Part shown: piece by piece, positions 1 through 5,298 of the stretch
Layout: every line of letters starts with the position of its first letter
Position numbering within the stretch: position 1 is the first letter of the stretch
Assembly: GCA_035630195.1 (NCBI GenBank)
Contig: DASQLD010000100.1
Location: forward strand, 1 to 7,204
DNA length: 7,204 nt
Direction: 5' to 3'
Origin: DASQDN01 sp035630195
GTDB lineage: Bacteria > Acidobacteriota > Terriglobia > Bryobacterales > Bryobacteraceae
Translations under genes and position numbers: made by a program
The notes under the pieces: model-generated
Databases searched by the model: none
What the model was told of the DNA's origin: nothing
What the model saw: only the letters and a program-made list of their open reading frames with translations

Positions 1-1
1 G

Positions 2-304
2 CAGGGAACACTTGGACGGAATTCCATGGAAGGATTTGGTCTCGCACAACTCGACATGGCGATCGAGCGGGAGTGGCCTTTTGAGGAGCGCGGACGCTTG
101 CGATTGCGCATGGAAGCCTACAACGTGACGAATCAGGCCAGCTTTGCCGATCCCATGCGCTTCCTGTCCAGTCCGTTATTCGGAGTGTCCACTTCGCTGT
201 CCGGCTTGATGATGGGAGCGGGCCGTCCGAATAGCGGTTTGAGTCCCGCATTTCAACCGGGCGGCCCCAGATCTCTTCAGGCGAGCATTACACTGCGTTT
301 TTAA
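2..304 (+). CDS. TonB-dependent receptor (Oar-like), C-terminal end only
   Basis: This is the 3' end of a gene that begins left of the window; the frame is open from base 2 and 100 residues are visible before the TAA. The protein would be an outer-membrane beta-barrel importing or binding a ligand with TonB energy. The visible part begins with GTLGRNS and continues G-x-G-L-A-x-L-D, followed by alternating strands (RLRLRMEAYNVTN) and a final LQASITLRF. The GTLGRN...L.LD...NVTN pattern and the terminal aromatic residue, the usual signal for barrel assembly, match the large carboxypeptidase-regulatory-like TonB receptors that are abundant in Acidobacteriota. The ATG at 26 is internal, because the family pattern already runs upstream of it. 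Substrate cannot be inferred. It converges on frr with 13 bases between stops and no clear terminator. Confidence 0.8.
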   Translation, partial: QGTLGRNSMEGFGLAQLDMAIEREWPFEERGRLRLRMEAYNVTNQASFADPMRFLSSPLFGVSTSLSGLMMGAGRPNSGLSPAFQPGGPRSLQASITLRF

Positions 305-317
305 AACGCGGCGCCGA

Positions 318-914
318 CTACTTAACTTCGAGGATGTCCTTCTCTTTAGCTTTGACATTGGCTTCGAGTTTCTGCATGTAGCCGTCCGTCACTTTTTGGA
401 TGTCATCGTGAGCGCGACGTTCGTCATCCTCACTGATCAACTTGTCCTTAACCAGCTTCTTTACCTGCTCATTGGCGTCACGCCGCGAATTACGCAGGCT
501 GACGCGATGCTCTTCCGCCACATGATGAAGCTTCTTGACGAACTCTTTGCGCCGCTCTTCCGTCAGTTGGGGAATCGGAACCCGGATGATCTTGCCGTCA
601 TTGCCGGGGTTCAGGCCGAGATCCGAAGTTCGGATCGACTTTTCGATCACACCGATCAAGGACGTATCCCACGGCTGGATCGTGATCATGAACGGTTCCG
701 GCACATGAAGGGTACCAACTTGGTTCAGCGGGGTCGGCGTACCGAAATAATCTACCCGGATGCTGTCAAGAAGGTTCACGGACGCCCGGCCGGTGCGAAT
801 GTTGCCCATCGCATGCTGCAGGTCGGCCAGTACCTTTTCCATTCTGGTCTTAGCGTTGTTTTCAACGTCTTTGACTGTTTTTTGTGGAGTTGTTGGAGCC
901 GGTTGTTCTTTCAT
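318..914 (-). CDS. frr: Ribosome recycling factor
   Basis: RRF works in the cytoplasm with EF-G to split post-termination ribosomes and release mRNA and tRNA. The 198 residues show the family signatures in order: RTGRAS (40-45), YFGTPTPL (56-63), LGLNP (99-103), RVPIPQLTEERR (111-122), RNSRRDAN (141-148) and SEDDERR (161-167). It is about 13 residues longer than E. coli RRF; the excess is a Pro/Thr/Gln-rich N-terminus (residues 1-13) before the first helix. ATG is the first usable start; the next in-frame Met (25) would cut into the helical domain. The gene starts 9 bases after the pyrH stop, with only a weak GAG/GTGAG-type ribosome-binding sequence across that stop, so coupled translation is likely. 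It is the last gene of the block. Confidence 0.97.
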   Translation of the reverse strand: MKEQPAPTTPQKTVKDVENNAKTRMEKVLADLQHAMGNIRTGRASVNLLDSIRVDYFGTPTPLNQVGTLHVPEPFMITIQPWDTSLIGVIEKSIRTSDLGLNPGNDGKIIRVPIPQLTEERRKEFVKKLHHVAEEHRVSLRNSRRDANEQVKKLVKDKLISEDDERRAHDDIQKVTDGYMQKLEANVKAKEKDILEVK

Positions 915-923
915 GGTAAGGAC

Positions 924-1643
924 TCACTCTTGTTCACGCGCGATTACAGTTCCAATCGTCTCGCCACGTGACATTCGCATTATATTGCCCGGCGTGTTGA
1001 GATTGAAAACGAGAATCGGGAGATTGTTGTCTCTGCACATGGCCACCGCGGAAGCATCCATCACCGCAAGCGACTTTGACAGTACTTCCGTAAAGCTAAT
1101 GCGCGGGTACATTACAGCGTCGGAATGCTTTAGTGGATCTTTGTCGTATACGCCGTCGACACGGGTCGCCTTGGCGATTGTCTCGGCCTTGATCTCCAGC
1201 GCTCGAAGAACAGCCGCCGTATCGGTCGAAAAGTAGGGGTTAGAAGTACCCGCCGCGAATACGACAATGCGGCCCTTTTCGAGATGCCGGATAGCTCTCC
1301 GCCGAATATAGGGCTCGGCGACCTGATGCATTTCGATCGCCGTCATCACCCGCGTCGGCACACCTTGCGACTCCAGCGCATCCTGCAACGCGAGCCCGTT
1401 GATCACGGTCGCCAGCATACCCATGTGATCCGCCGTGACCCGGTCCATCTTCTTGGCGGCAGCGGCGACTCCACGAAAGAAGTTACCGCCGCCGACAACC
1501 AGACCCACCTGAATACCGGTTCTTACCACTTCAGCGACATCGGTGGCCAGAGAGGCGACTCGTTCCGGATCGATGCCAAAGCCGGCGGGACCGGCCATCA
1601 CTTCACCACTCAGCTTGAGAAGAATGCGCTTGTAGCTGGCCAC
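924..1643 (-). CDS. pyrH: UMP kinase
   Basis: PyrH phosphorylates UMP to UDP with ATP, the committed step of pyrimidine nucleotide supply, and acts in the cytoplasm as a hexamer of the amino-acid-kinase fold. The 239 residues match the usual length. Visible motifs are KRILLKLSGE (5-14), GGGNFFRG (51-58), DHMGMLATVINGLA (72-85), the nucleotide-binding GTSNPYFSTDTAA (132-144), KATRVDGVYDKDP (158-170) and LPILVFN (208-214). The start codon is GTG at 1641-1643. No better upstream or downstream start fits, since MASYKRILLKLSGE aligns with the family N-terminus. There is no convincing Shine-Dalgarno sequence; the start lies 5 bases after the tsf stop, so translation probably depends on ribosomes finishing tsf. 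The tsf-pyrH-frr order is widely conserved in bacteria. Confidence 0.97.
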   Translation of the reverse strand: MASYKRILLKLSGEVMAGPAGFGIDPERVASLATDVAEVVRTGIQVGLVVGGGNFFRGVAAAAKKMDRVTADHMGMLATVINGLALQDALESQGVPTRVMTAIEMHQVAEPYIRRRAIRHLEKGRIVVFAAGTSNPYFSTDTAAVLRALEIKAETIAKATRVDGVYDKDPLKHSDAVMYPRISFTEVLSKSLAVMDASAVAMCRDNNLPILVFNLNTPGNIMRMSRGETIGTVIAREQE

Positions 1644-1648
1644 AGTGC

Positions 1649-2296
1649 TTATTCAGCCGAAACGGGGGTCGCTGCCTGCTCTTCCGTCGAAGCGGGAGTC
1701 GCGTCTCCTACTTTCATACGAACGAACCGCGCAATCGAGATGTTCTCTCCCAGCTTACCGACTTTGGTCGCGATCAGTTGCCCGACGGTTACCGCGTTGT
1801 CCTTGATGAACGGCTGTTCGTACAGGCACACTTCTTCGTAGTACTTGCTCAGCCGGCCTTCGACAATCTTATCGAGGATCTTTTCCGGCTTTCCTTCGGC
1901 CCGAGCGCGATCGCGAGCGATCTCCTTCTCTTTGTCGAGCAGGTCAGCCGTAACATCCTCCTTGCGCAGGAATTGCGGATCGGCCGCCGCGATTTGCATC
2001 GCGACATCGTGAACCAGCTGTTGAAAATCTTCCGTGCGCGCCACAAAGTCCGACTCGCAGTTGATCTCCACCATCACACCGAGTTGGGATCCAGGGTGAA
2101 TGTACGTTCCGATTACGCCCTGCTTCGTCGCTCGTGACGATTTCTTCGATGCGGACGCTGCTCCCAGCTTGCGCAGGATCACTTCCGCTTGTTCCAAGTT
2201 GCCGTTAGCCTCGGTGAGGGCCTTCTTGCATTCCATCATCCCCGCGCCGGTTTTATCGCGCAGTTGTTTTACGAGTGCCGCGGTAATTTCCGCCAT
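1649..2296 (-). CDS. tsf: Elongation factor Ts (short form)
   Basis: EF-Ts is the nucleotide-exchange factor that regenerates EF-Tu-GTP. At 215 residues it is the shorter form of the family, well below the roughly 280 of E. coli. The N-terminal UBA-like domain carries LVKQLRDKTGAGMMECKKAL (8-27), and the EF-Tu-contacting motif appears as ESDFVART (81-88; TDFV in E. coli). GRLSKYYEEVCLYEQPFIKD (147-166) is the second family signature and the core ends near IARFVRMKVG (188-197). The last 18 residues are a low-complexity Ala/Thr/Glu tail. The ATG start has a good ribosome-binding site, AAGAGG, 8 bases upstream. A terminator-like hairpin lies between rpsB and this gene, which could set EF-Ts output relative to S2. 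Confidence 0.97.
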   Translation of the reverse strand: MAEITAALVKQLRDKTGAGMMECKKALTEANGNLEQAEVILRKLGAASASKKSSRATKQGVIGTYIHPGSQLGVMVEINCESDFVARTEDFQQLVHDVAMQIAAADPQFLRKEDVTADLLDKEKEIARDRARAEGKPEKILDKIVEGRLSKYYEEVCLYEQPFIKDNAVTVGQLIATKVGKLGENISIARFVRMKVGDATPASTEEQAATPVSAE

Positions 2297-2304
2297 ATCA
2301 TTTG

Positions 2305-2310
2305 CCTCTT
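2305..2310 (-). promoter_or_regulatory. Ribosome-binding site of tsf
   Basis: The - strand reads AAGAGG, then 8 bases, then the tsf ATG. This clear Shine-Dalgarno supports the start at 2296. It lies only 8 bases beyond the U-rich tail of the upstream hairpin, so tsf has its own initiation signal and is not simply coupled to rpsB. Confidence 0.75.
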
Positions 2311-2318
2311 ATATCAGT

Positions 2319-2348
2319 TAAAAGAAAGGCCGGTTGATGACCGGCCTT
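2319..2348 (-). terminator. Intrinsic terminator/attenuator between rpsB and tsf
   Basis: On the - strand AAGGCCGGT pairs perfectly with ACCGGCCTT (9 bp; arms at 2340-2348 and 2326-2334) around a 5-base loop. The U-rich tail TTTCTTTT follows directly, running from the end of the second arm. This is the form of a Rho-independent terminator. It lies 32 bases after the rpsB stop and 22 bases before the tsf start. Since tsf, pyrH and frr follow with no obvious promoter of their own, it most likely works as a partial terminator that lowers downstream transcription. Confidence 0.75.
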
Positions 2349-2380
2349 CCGAAATCAATTGAAACTTGCGTGCGCAGGAA

Positions 2381-3292
2381 CTACGAGCGGGTGTCCGCGC
2401 CCGCGGGCACACTCTCTACTGCCGGCTGCGTTTCCGACGCAGGATTCTTACGCGGGAGAGACATCGAAGGCAGATCTTCGTCCGGGATGGTTTCCGCCAT
2501 GAGCTGCTCGGCGTACTTCGGATCCAGATACTGCGTGTAGTCGGTGTGCTCCACTGTCACAGGCGCTTCCTCGGTGACAATCTTGTCGCTGACGAAATCC
2601 TGTTCGGTCGCAAGCGCTCGGCCTTCCACAACCGCATCGGCAATCTTCGTCGTGAAGAGCCGAATGGCGCGGAGAGCGTCGTCGTTGCCCGGAATTACAT
2701 AGTCCACTTCTTCCGGATCGCAGTTTGTATCGACTACCGCCACGACGGGGATGCCCAGTCGGCGAGCTTCGCTGACCGCAATCGCTTCCTTGTTCGAGTC
2801 GACGATAAAGATCAAGTCAGGCAGGCCCGGCATGTCTTTGATTCCGGCGAGATTCGACTGCAGATGCTTTCGTTCGCGCTCGAGCTGGATCGCTTCTTTC
2901 TTGACGCGGCCCAGATACCCGCCTTCGGCAACTTCCTGGTCGAGCTGCTTAAGACGCTTGATCGACTTTTGAACCGTGATCATATTCGTCAGCAATCCGC
3001 CCAGCCACCGCTGATTGACGTAGAACATACCGCAGCGAGTTGCTTCTTCGGCGATTGCTTCCTGCGCTTGACGCTTGGTACCTACGAAGAGGACGGTCTT
3101 GCCCTGCGCGGCCATTTCGCCCACGTAGCGCATCGCGTCTTTAAAGAGCTTGAGGGTTTTCTGAAGATCTATGATGTAGATCCCGTTACGTTCGCCAAAG
3201 ATGTATTCCTTCATCTTTGGATTCCAGCGCTTGGTCTGGTGCCCGAAGTGAACGCCGGCTTCGAGCAATTCCTTCATTGAAATTGACGGCAA
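2381..3292 (-). CDS. rpsB: 30S ribosomal protein S2
   Basis: S2 is a late-assembling small-subunit protein near the platform and is needed for S1 binding. The core shows SMKELLEAGVHFGHQTKRWN (5-24), GTKRQAQEAI (71-80), RWLGGLLTN (95-103), the LPDLIFIVD strand (157-165), DTNCDPEEVDYVIPGNDDA (188-206) and RAIRLFTTKIADA (208-220). At 303 residues it exceeds the 241 of E. coli S2: after about residue 232 there is a Glu/Pro/Ala-rich C-terminal extension of about 70 residues. The start is TTG at 3290-3292. A perfect AGGAGG lies 4 bases upstream, whereas the nearest ATG (3275-3277, residue 6) would be 19 bases from it. The long leader toward rpsI contains inverted repeats that could mediate autoregulation. 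The stop is followed by an attenuator-like hairpin and tsf. Confidence 0.97.
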   Translation of the reverse strand: MPSISMKELLEAGVHFGHQTKRWNPKMKEYIFGERNGIYIIDLQKTLKLFKDAMRYVGEMAAQGKTVLFVGTKRQAQEAIAEEATRCGMFYVNQRWLGGLLTNMITVQKSIKRLKQLDQEVAEGGYLGRVKKEAIQLERERKHLQSNLAGIKDMPGLPDLIFIVDSNKEAIAVSEARRLGIPVVAVVDTNCDPEEVDYVIPGNDDALRAIRLFTTKIADAVVEGRALATEQDFVSDKIVTEEAPVTVEHTDYTQYLDPKYAEQLMAETIPDEDLPSMSLPRKNPASETQPAVESVPAGADTRS

Positions 3293-3296
3293 ATAG

Positions 3297-3302
3297 CCTC
3301 CT
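3297..3302 (-). promoter_or_regulatory. Ribosome-binding site that fixes the TTG start of rpsB
   Basis: The - strand reads AGGAGG, CTAT, TTG. The full-consensus Shine-Dalgarno with a short 4-base spacer selects TTG at 3292 over the ATG 15 bases further on. The resulting N-terminus (MPSISMKELLEAG) also agrees with S2 proteins of many bacteria. Confidence 0.8.
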
Positions 3303-3325
3303 ATTTATGTTGAACCACAGTGAAT

Positions 3326-3360
3326 CGCAGACACGGTCCAAAGCGAGATTTGTGTCTGCG
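3326..3360 (-). promoter_or_regulatory. Inverted repeat in the rpsB leader
   Basis: CGCAGACAC (3326-3334) and GTGTCTGCG (3352-3360) form a perfect 9-bp stem around 17 bases. The stem ends 33 bases before the rpsB TTG and 23 bases before its AGGAGG, and no U-run follows it, so it does not look like a terminator. A 5' UTR element through which S2 represses its own translation is plausible, since E. coli rpsB is autoregulated through its leader, but this assignment is inference. Confidence 0.5.
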
Positions 3361-3384
3361 CGTTTGATTTTTCGCCCAGGGTTT

Positions 3385-3402
3385 CGTACGCAGGCGCGTA
3401 CG
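3385..3402 (-). promoter_or_regulatory. Second stem-loop in the rpsB leader
   Basis: CGTACGC (3385-3391) and GCGTACG (3396-3402) form a perfect 7-bp stem with a 4-base loop. With the 9-bp repeat at 3326-3360 it gives two consecutive stem-loops in the rpsI-rpsB gap. There is no T-tract on the - strand side. It is probably RNA secondary structure of the rpsB leader, or possibly an operator-like palindrome; function unknown. Confidence 0.4.
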
Positions 3403-3413
3403 GGAAAATTCAG

Positions 3414-3454
3414 GGAAGGGAAAGGGCGGTGGCCCTTAAAAAGGAGAACCGCCC
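3414..3454 (-). terminator. Weak terminator-like hairpin after rpsI
   Basis: On the - strand ACCGCCC/GGGCGGT (3424-3430 with 3448-3454) form a 7-bp stem. An inner 4-bp stem (CCTT/AAGG, 3434-3437 with 3441-3444) has a 3-base loop. The tail is TTTCCCTTCCC, pyrimidine-rich but broken by Cs. It starts 14 bases after the rpsI stop. It may partly terminate the rplM-rpsI transcript, but the tail is poor and I see no convincing promoter for rpsB in the gap. Confidence 0.4.
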
Positions 3455-3468
3455 CTCGGAACACGAAG

Positions 3469-3864
3469 CTATCGCTTGGAGAACTGGAACCGCTTACGAG
3501 CGCCCTTCTGACCGTATTTCTTACGCTCATGGACCCGCGGATCACGCGTCAGAAAACCGGCTTCCTTCAAACGGGGCCGAAGTTCCGCATTGAACTCAAC
3601 GAGAGCGCGCGCAATTCCGAGACGCGCAGCGCCTGCTTGACCGATGAATCCGCCACCATTGGTCAGAATCAGGACGTCGAATTTCTCCGCCGTCTCCGTC
3701 GTCAAAAGCGGCTGACGCACCATCGCCTTCGAAGTTTCAGTTGTAAAGTAAGCATCGAAAGGCCGACCGTTAACCGTGATCGAACCCTTGCCGGAACGCA
3801 AAAACACACGTGCGACGGAGCTTTTCCGCCTGCCGGTGCCGAGATGTTGAACCAAAGCTGCCAC
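3469..3864 (-). CDS. rpsI: 30S ribosomal protein S9
   Basis: S9 is a small-subunit head protein whose C-terminal tail reaches the P-site tRNA anticodon loop. The 131 residues match the usual length. Signatures are GTGRRKSSVARV (9-20), GGGFIGQAGAARLGIARAL (70-88), LTRDPRVHERKKYGQKGARK (105-124) and the invariant-type C-terminus QFSKR (127-131). The start is GTG at 3862-3864, preceded by AGGAG with a 9-base spacer (3874-3878); no ATG alternative keeps the conserved N-terminus. It lies 25 bases after the rplM stop, the classic rplM-rpsI pair. A 176-base structured gap separates it from rpsB. Confidence 0.97.
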   Translation of the reverse strand: MAALVQHLGTGRRKSSVARVFLRSGKGSITVNGRPFDAYFTTETSKAMVRQPLLTTETAEKFDVLILTNGGGFIGQAGAARLGIARALVEFNAELRPRLKEAGFLTRDPRVHERKKYGQKGARKRFQFSKR

Positions 3865-3889
3865 TAACGCTTTCTCCTGATTATTCCTG

Positions 3890-4318
3890 CTATAACGCCA
3901 TTTCGACGGGCTGCTGGGCTTGGTGCGGATGCTTCGGACCGGCGTAAACGTTCAGTTTCCGATACATCTGCTTGCCCAGTTTGGATTTCGGAAGCATGCC
4001 CTGCACGGCCAGCTCCAACATCCGCTCCGGACGGGTTTGCCGCATCTTTTTTGCGGTACGTTCTTTCAGTCCACCGGGATATCCGGTGTGATGCCGATAC
4101 ATCTTGTCGTCTTCTTTATGTCCGGTGAGGCGAACCTTATCGGCGTTTACGATCACGACATGATCGCCCGTATCGAGAAACGGGGTATAAATCGGTTTGT
4201 GCTTGCCCATCAACATCATCGCAACCTTGGTCGCGAGCCGGCCGAGGACAACATTCTGTGCATCCAGCACATACCAACTACGTGGCATATCGTTACCGGA
4301 TGGAAATTGGGTGCTCAT
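3890..4318 (-). CDS. rplM: 50S ribosomal protein L13
   Basis: L13 is an early-assembling large-subunit protein that binds 23S rRNA. The 142 residues match the family length. Signatures are SWYVLDAQNVVLGRLATKVA (14-33), GKHKPIYTPFLDTGDHVVIVNA (38-59), HHTGYPGGLKERTAKKM (76-92), the AVQGMLPKSKLG block (104-115) and KLNVYAGPKHPHQAQQP (121-137). The ATG at 4316-4318 has GGAG 10 bases upstream, and the N-terminus MSTQFPS resembles the common MST-F-P start of L13 proteins. It is the first gene of the ribosomal block and has a sigma70-like promoter about 36 bases upstream. The short predicted leader leaves little room for a large regulatory RNA. Confidence 0.97.
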   Translation of the reverse strand: MSTQFPSGNDMPRSWYVLDAQNVVLGRLATKVAMMLMGKHKPIYTPFLDTGDHVVIVNADKVRLTGHKEDDKMYRHHTGYPGGLKERTAKKMRQTRPERMLELAVQGMLPKSKLGKQMYRKLNVYAGPKHPHQAQQPVEMAL

Positions 4319-4353
4319 AGACAGACGTCTCCGTAGGGTCTTACAAACTTACG

Positions 4354-4383
4354 AGTTTAGCGAAGTTTGGGGTTAAGTGTCAA
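4354..4383 (-). promoter_or_regulatory. Sigma70-type promoter for the rplM operon
   Basis: On the - strand a perfect -35 TTGACA (4378-4383) is followed by an 18-base spacer and a -10-like TAAACT (4354-4359; 4 of 6 matches, with the key second A and final T). Transcription would begin near 4346, giving a leader of about 28 bases before the rplM ATG. The -35 box contains the TGA stop of the Uma2-family gene, so the promoter sits at the very end of that gene. Confidence 0.65.
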
Positions 4384-4889
4384 CGTTGGGTGGCTTTACG
4401 AAGATCGAGCTCCAGGCGGCCATCCAGCATGATAAGCACATCGCCGGTCAAATTATAAAATTTGTGCTGCCTCGTAAAGCGCCAGGAGGTCAAAGGCCCA
4501 GGCGCAATCACCCATACTTCCGGAACTCCGAATGCCAAGAACTCCTCGATCCGAACGAGCACTCGTTCGAGTCGGTCCTCGGGCGAAAGAATCTCGATGC
4601 ACAGCAGTGGCGGCTGCGTTAGTATCTGCTCCTTCGGTTCGCCATCAGTAATGCAGATATCAGGAACGCGAAACTTGGTCGGTGAGACTTGCACCCTCTG
4701 TTCGGGATACACCCGGATGTTCTTCTCCGTCTCGAGAGAGTAGAACCATACCACGATCTGTGCAGTCAATCTCGAATGATCCCGTTCTCCCAAATTCCGC
4801 TCCTCAACCGACCCGTCCACATAATCGCGGTCCGGACGATAGACCGTCTTGAGGTACTCCTCCACCGAAATCAGAGATTGGACCGCCAT
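4380..4889 (-). CDS. Uma2-family (DUF820) restriction-endonuclease-like protein
   Basis: The 169 residues match the Uma2/DUF820 family, which has a PD-(D/E)xK nuclease-like fold and mostly unknown function. The N-terminal SVEEYLKTVY...DYVDG segment (8-26) is the usual opening. The core RVPDICI (74-80) supplies the expected Asp (77), LLCIEILSPED (95-105) supplies the expected Glu (99), and VRIEEFLAFGVPEVWVIAP (112-130) is the helix and strand that follow. Where many members carry Lys in this helix (EKVEEYL-like) this one has Arg 113, so catalytic competence is uncertain. No signal peptide or membrane segment is visible. The start is ATG with only a weak ribosome-binding sequence; the gene begins 18 bases after the small Cys-rich gene and they are likely co-transcribed. 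Its stop overlaps the rplM -35 box. Confidence 0.82.
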   Translation of the reverse strand: MAVQSLISVEEYLKTVYRPDRDYVDGSVEERNLGERDHSRLTAQIVVWFYSLETEKNIRVYPEQRVQVSPTKFRVPDICITDGEPKEQILTQPPLLCIEILSPEDRLERVLVRIEEFLAFGVPEVWVIAPGPLTSWRFTRQHKFYNLTGDVLIMLDGRLELDLRKATQR

Positions 4890-4907
4890 AGGATCGATTC
4901 TACCTTC

Positions 4908-5198
4908 TTACCGCGGAGTATCGTCAGTCAAATACGCGGTCGTCTTAATCCCCGAAACATCGAACATCCGCCTGCAGCGCATGTTCTTACAAGGCACCTT
5001 ATCGGTAACGAGTACCATATAGCTTTCCGCCTTACGAAACTTGGCGCGGTCTCGTTCGTCCGCATTCGAAGGCAGCCGGTCGACTTTACGCCGCACAATC
5101 CACTGCAGATCGTAACTTTCTGAAGTTCGACAAAAGGGACACACCAGGCTCGCCTGCTTGTTGGCTTTCGATTCTCGGAAGAAAGCTCGTTCATCCAT
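4908..5198 (-). CDS. Small Cys-rich protein, possible zinc ribbon, function unknown
   Basis: I do not recognise this 96-residue protein. It is hydrophilic and has no signal peptide. CPFC (20-23) and CKNMRC (Cys70, Cys75) form two cysteine knuckles about 46 residues apart, which suggests one zinc-binding site of the ribbon type. Between them lies a strongly charged segment (RRKVDRLPSNADERDRAKF, 36-54) and then YMVLVTD (60-66), probably a strand. The frame is preferred over an overlapping 88-residue frame starting at 5194, which is low in complexity and looks like a shadow. The ATG start lacks a clear ribosome-binding site. It is transcribed toward the Uma2-family gene (18-base gap) and diverges from adk across 100 bases. 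Confidence 0.6.
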   Translation of the reverse strand: MDERAFFRESKANKQASLVCPFCRTSESYDLQWIVRRKVDRLPSNADERDRAKFRKAESYMVLVTDKVPCKNMRCRRMFDVSGIKTTAYLTDDTPR

Positions 5199-5207
5199 AA
5201 CTGCAGG

Positions 5208-5234
5208 TTAGCAACGAACGGGGTAATCTATAAA
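5208..5234 (+). promoter_or_regulatory. Possible promoter for adk
   Basis: The + strand has a good -10 element TATAAA (5229-5234) with a TTAGCA-like -35 (5208-5213), but the spacer is only 15 bases, shorter than optimal. It would start transcription near 5241, leaving a leader of about 58 bases. It is the best candidate in the 100-base divergent gap 5199-5298. On the - strand a TTGACC (5258-5263) has no well-placed -10. Confidence 0.35.
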
Positions 5235-5298
5235 GATCGATTCTCGATAGGTAACAGGGTCAAAAAGTGGGCTTCTATAGGAAAGGTTTGGGGCGTTC

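Noticed and set aside
396..971. 191-codon + strand frame opposite frr
   Set aside because: Antisense shadow of the well-supported RRF gene; no protein motif or ribosome-binding site.
3275..3277. ATG as the rpsB start
   Set aside because: It would be 19 bases from the only strong ribosome-binding site and would drop residues typical of S2 N-termini.
2366..3280. Long open frame (304 codons) on the + strand, opposite rpsB
   Set aside because: It is the antisense shadow of a certain S2 gene; its translation is Arg/His/Phe-rich and shows no recognisable domain.
3293..3310. CATAAAT as a -10 box for an rpsB promoter
   Set aside because: No -35-like hexamer lies 16 to 18 bases upstream, and it is almost adjacent to the ribosome-binding site.
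3217..3867. 216-codon open frame on the + strand, opposite rpsI and the rpsI-rpsB gap
   Set aside because: It mirrors the S9 coding region, whose protein is unmistakable, and has no family motif of its own.
4928..5194. Overlapping 88-codon frame as the small gene upstream of Uma2
   Set aside because: The 96-codon frame has paired cysteine knuckles and a spacing to Uma2 typical of an operon; the alternative ends in repetitive Arg/Gly-rich sequence.
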